This document shows, one piece after another, positions 61,831 through 64,000 of a stretch of 64,000 nucleotides of DNA (within the stretch, counting starts at the first letter, position 1; the number at the start of each line of letters is the position of its first letter). Source of the stretch: Pseudorasbora parva (lineage: Eukaryota > Chordata > Actinopteri > Cypriniformes > Gobionidae). Under the pieces are notes generated by a model, which saw only the letters and a program-made list of their open reading frames with translations, searched no databases and had not been told where the DNA came from. The stretch covers positions 10,686,507 through 10,750,506 of the forward strand of contig NC_090180.1 of assembly GCF_024679245.1 (NCBI RefSeq), read 5' to 3'. A program made the translations under genes and the position numbers.

Positions 61831-62840
61831 ATTGATCACTCACTCCCAAATGGAATTGAGTGTGCTTGACAACACAGGGCTGGGGGTGCACAAGAACATG
61901 GCCTTGTAATTCTGCCCACAGGCTCCGAAGAGAACAACATTCGGTTTGAGAATATTCAAATCATTTTTGCCATTTGCTCTGCAATTTATTTGTGTGGGCA
62001 GTTTACACAGTTGTCGGAATCTAGCAGTGGCAAAACAAAAACAAAGTGGTGTTATGTTTTCAGACAACATTTTTTGCTGTTGTAATGTAACAGTTGCAGG
62101 CTTCATCAGATATGCTTGCAAATTAGGCTTTTAAGAACATCAGCGACAGTTTTGGACAGATGAGGTATAAAAGAGAATCTCCGCAGAGATTCATTACGAT
62201 TCATCACATGAGCAAGAACACTGATATTCAGCAGCTTTAAGAAACAATAGTTTAATAAGGAATAATTTTGCGACATCAGTATTGCCAGTTCCTTAGTCTT
62301 TTTTGTCACTCCACCGATGAAATTTTTTCCAAACGACATCAAGCAGAATAAATCGTGTTTCCGAGCAACGCACCGTAGTGGGTGTTTCAGTCCTGAATCT
62401 ATTGTGTTGATGATTCAATGACTCACAAAAGCAGTCACCTGTTTATTTCCCGAGTGAATCAATGTTTTAGCAGTCGCTTGTGAATGCTTAGAGTCTTAGA
62501 CTGACTCTTAAAGACATTAGGTGTGTTCAACTTGAAGCGGCACTACACAGACCAATCAGTGTATGACATCTAAGTACAGCGAAAGCAATCATAGAGCTTT
62601 TGAATTTATTTGCTTACGAATCGTTCACGCTGTACTTTGATGTCATACACACATTGGTCAAGTCCAGTGGTCCAAAACCTGGCTCTTTGACAAAAAGAGC
62701 ACTCCAAGTGTAACACGGACAAGTATAGTAGCCTTTGTCTTCGGTTGTGCAGCTAAATGACCAAATAAACCCCGAAATAAATCAAAATGCCAGTGTTCAT
62801 ATAAACACAGTAGATTTAAGCATCCCCTCTCTCTCTCTCA
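61831..62840. other. Intergenic DNA, no gene recognised
   Basis: Around 62515-62660 a segment mentioning AGTGTATGACATC and GATGTCATACACACATTGGTC forms an inverted pair, probably a small foldback. No coding feature is seen. Confidence 0.4.
62555..62661. repeat. Short foldback (ATCAGTGTATGACATC arms)
   Basis: GACCAATCAGTGTATGACAT then CTAAGTACAGCG at 62550-62581 is mirrored by CGCTGTACTTTGATGTCATA then CACACATTGGTC at 62629-62660. This gives arms of about 32 bp around a 47-bp loop. Confidence 0.65.
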
Positions 62841-62844
62841 TTCT

Positions 62845-62929
<85 letters not shown>

Positions 62930-62942
62930 ACACACACACACA
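62845..62942. repeat. (CA)n microsatellite
   Basis: About 98 bp of CA with a single CGAA interruption, at the edge of a dispersed repeat copy. Confidence 0.95.
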
Positions 62943-63215
62943 TGTCTGGTTCACCATCTTTGTGGGAACTCTCCATAGGCGTAATGGTTTTTATACCATA
63001 CAAACTCTACATTCTATCCCACTACACTGCCCCTGCCCCTAAACCTACCCATCACATGAAACAGTCTGCATTTTTAATTTATCAAAAAAAAAAAAAACTC
63101 ATCCTGTATGATTTATAAGCCTTTTGAAAAGTGGGGACTGCTGGCTGGTCACCACAATGCAGGTGATCTCAGGTTTTACTATCCTTATGGGGTCCCCACA
63201 ATGTATAAACAAGGG
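62940..63215 (+). repeat. Dispersed repeat with GGTTCACCATC/GGGGTCCCC core, copy 2
   Basis: TGTCTGGTTCACCATCTTTG, CCATAGGCGTAATGGTTTTT, CCCTAAACCTACCCATCAC, TATGATTTATAAGCC and TTATGGGGTCCCCACAATG occur in the same order as in 25050-25480. It is flanked by CA and GA microsatellites. Confidence 0.65.
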
Positions 63216-63352
<137 letters not shown>

Positions 63353-63598
63353 GATGTTAGAGTTAGGTTTTTGTGAATTGTGGGGATGTTCAATAAGTGT
63401 AATGGTTTTTAAACTACACACACACACGAAGATGATTTATGCTCATCAGTTTGTAACTCAACCGGTCCTCACACCATCCCCAATTAATCCATATTGCAAC
63501 TTATTTATTGTTTGCCACATATTTGTTTGTTGTGTGTTGTCTATGGACCTAATAATTACTAATGTTGAAATTTTATTGAGAAAAAAGCACTTTAAAAA

Positions 63599-63882
63599 AA
63601 AATAATACACTCTAAAAAATGCTGGGTTAAAAATAACCCAAGTTGGGTTGAAAATGCACCAACCCAACAATTGGGTTGTTTTAACCCAATGGTTGAGTTG
63701 TTCTTACCCAGCAATTGGGTTGTCTTAAGCAACATTTAACCCAACCACTGGGTTAAAACAACTCAACCACTGGGTTAAAACAACTCAACCATTGGGTTAA
63801 AACAACTCAATTGTTGGGTCGGTGCATTTTCAACCCAACTTGGGTTGTTTTTAACCCAGCATTTTTTAGAGTGTATTATTTT
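63599..63882. mobile_element. Palindromic MITE built of TTGGGTT/AACCCAA repeats
   Basis: The left arm AATAATACACTCTAAAAAAT then GCTGGGTTAAAAATAACCCA is mirrored almost perfectly by the right arm, which ends ATTTTTTAGAGTGTATTATT. Inside, units such as CCACTGGGTTAAAACAACTC recur three times as direct repeats. The 284-bp whole can fold into one long hairpin. I recognise the ACTCTAAAAAATGCTGGGTT terminus as a common zebrafish or carp MITE. Confidence 0.75.
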
Positions 63883-64000
63883 TTACTGTGGCTCTTTTGA
63901 AAAAATGTCCAAAATGAAAACCAAAAATAAAAAATGTCTCTTTGGTCAAAAAAGGATCCTGGCCCCTGTTCTAGTCGAACACACTTATTTTTTGTTCTTG

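Overview
The window is vertebrate nuclear DNA from a teleost, most likely a cyprinid (carp, goldfish or zebrafish relatives; species not resolvable by reading). Evidence: intron-split genes with GT-AG junctions, very long CA, GA, AT and TATC microsatellites, a 5S-rRNA-derived SINE (SINE3 type), a tRNA-derived SINE, Tc1 copies and many short TIR elements with TTAA, TAA or 8-bp target duplications typical of cyprinid genomes. There is no prokaryotic, viral or CRISPR content.

Two complete protein genes were assembled exon by exon. rab2a is on the minus strand (coding exons between 17186 and 2456; 8 exons, 212 aa). It encodes the small GTPase of ER-Golgi traffic, with every nucleotide-binding motif and the C-terminal CC prenylation site intact. 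ca8 is on the plus strand (coding exons between 35943 and 46693; 8 exons, 281 aa). It encodes carbonic anhydrase-related protein VIII, a catalytically dead member in which Arg replaces the first zinc histidine. The genes are divergent, head to head, with about 18.7 kb between start codons. This matches the conserved vertebrate CA8-RAB2A-CHD7 neighbourhood. The CpG-rich first 300 bases may therefore be the promoter or first exon of chd7, but no coding sequence proves it.

Layout: 1-1070, CpG-rich edge then AT-rich DNA; 1071-17186, rab2a with repeat-filled introns; about 17080-17480, CpG-rich rab2a promoter; 17.8-34.0 kb, intergenic DNA made largely of nested transposons; 34.0-35.9 kb, quieter ca8 upstream region; 35.9-49.1 kb, ca8 and its probable 3' UTR, with a decayed Tc1 in intron 2 and a 1.2-kb hAT-like element plus three Tc1 copies in the 6.3-kb intron 7; 49-64 kb, gene desert with a dead non-LTR retrotransposon fragment, more TIR elements and a dense microsatellite cluster.

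The most interesting material is the nested mobile DNA. A 5,235-bp element (23147-28381) has perfect 217-bp terminal inverted repeats and a 6-bp target duplication but no visible transposase. A 3,756-bp element (29977-33732) with long TIRs and a perfect 8-bp duplication sits inside a short element that carries a decayed helicase-like fragment. A 5S-derived SINE is split by a TIR element that itself holds an 83-bp hairpin. Several insertions have exact target duplications, so the order of events can be read directly.
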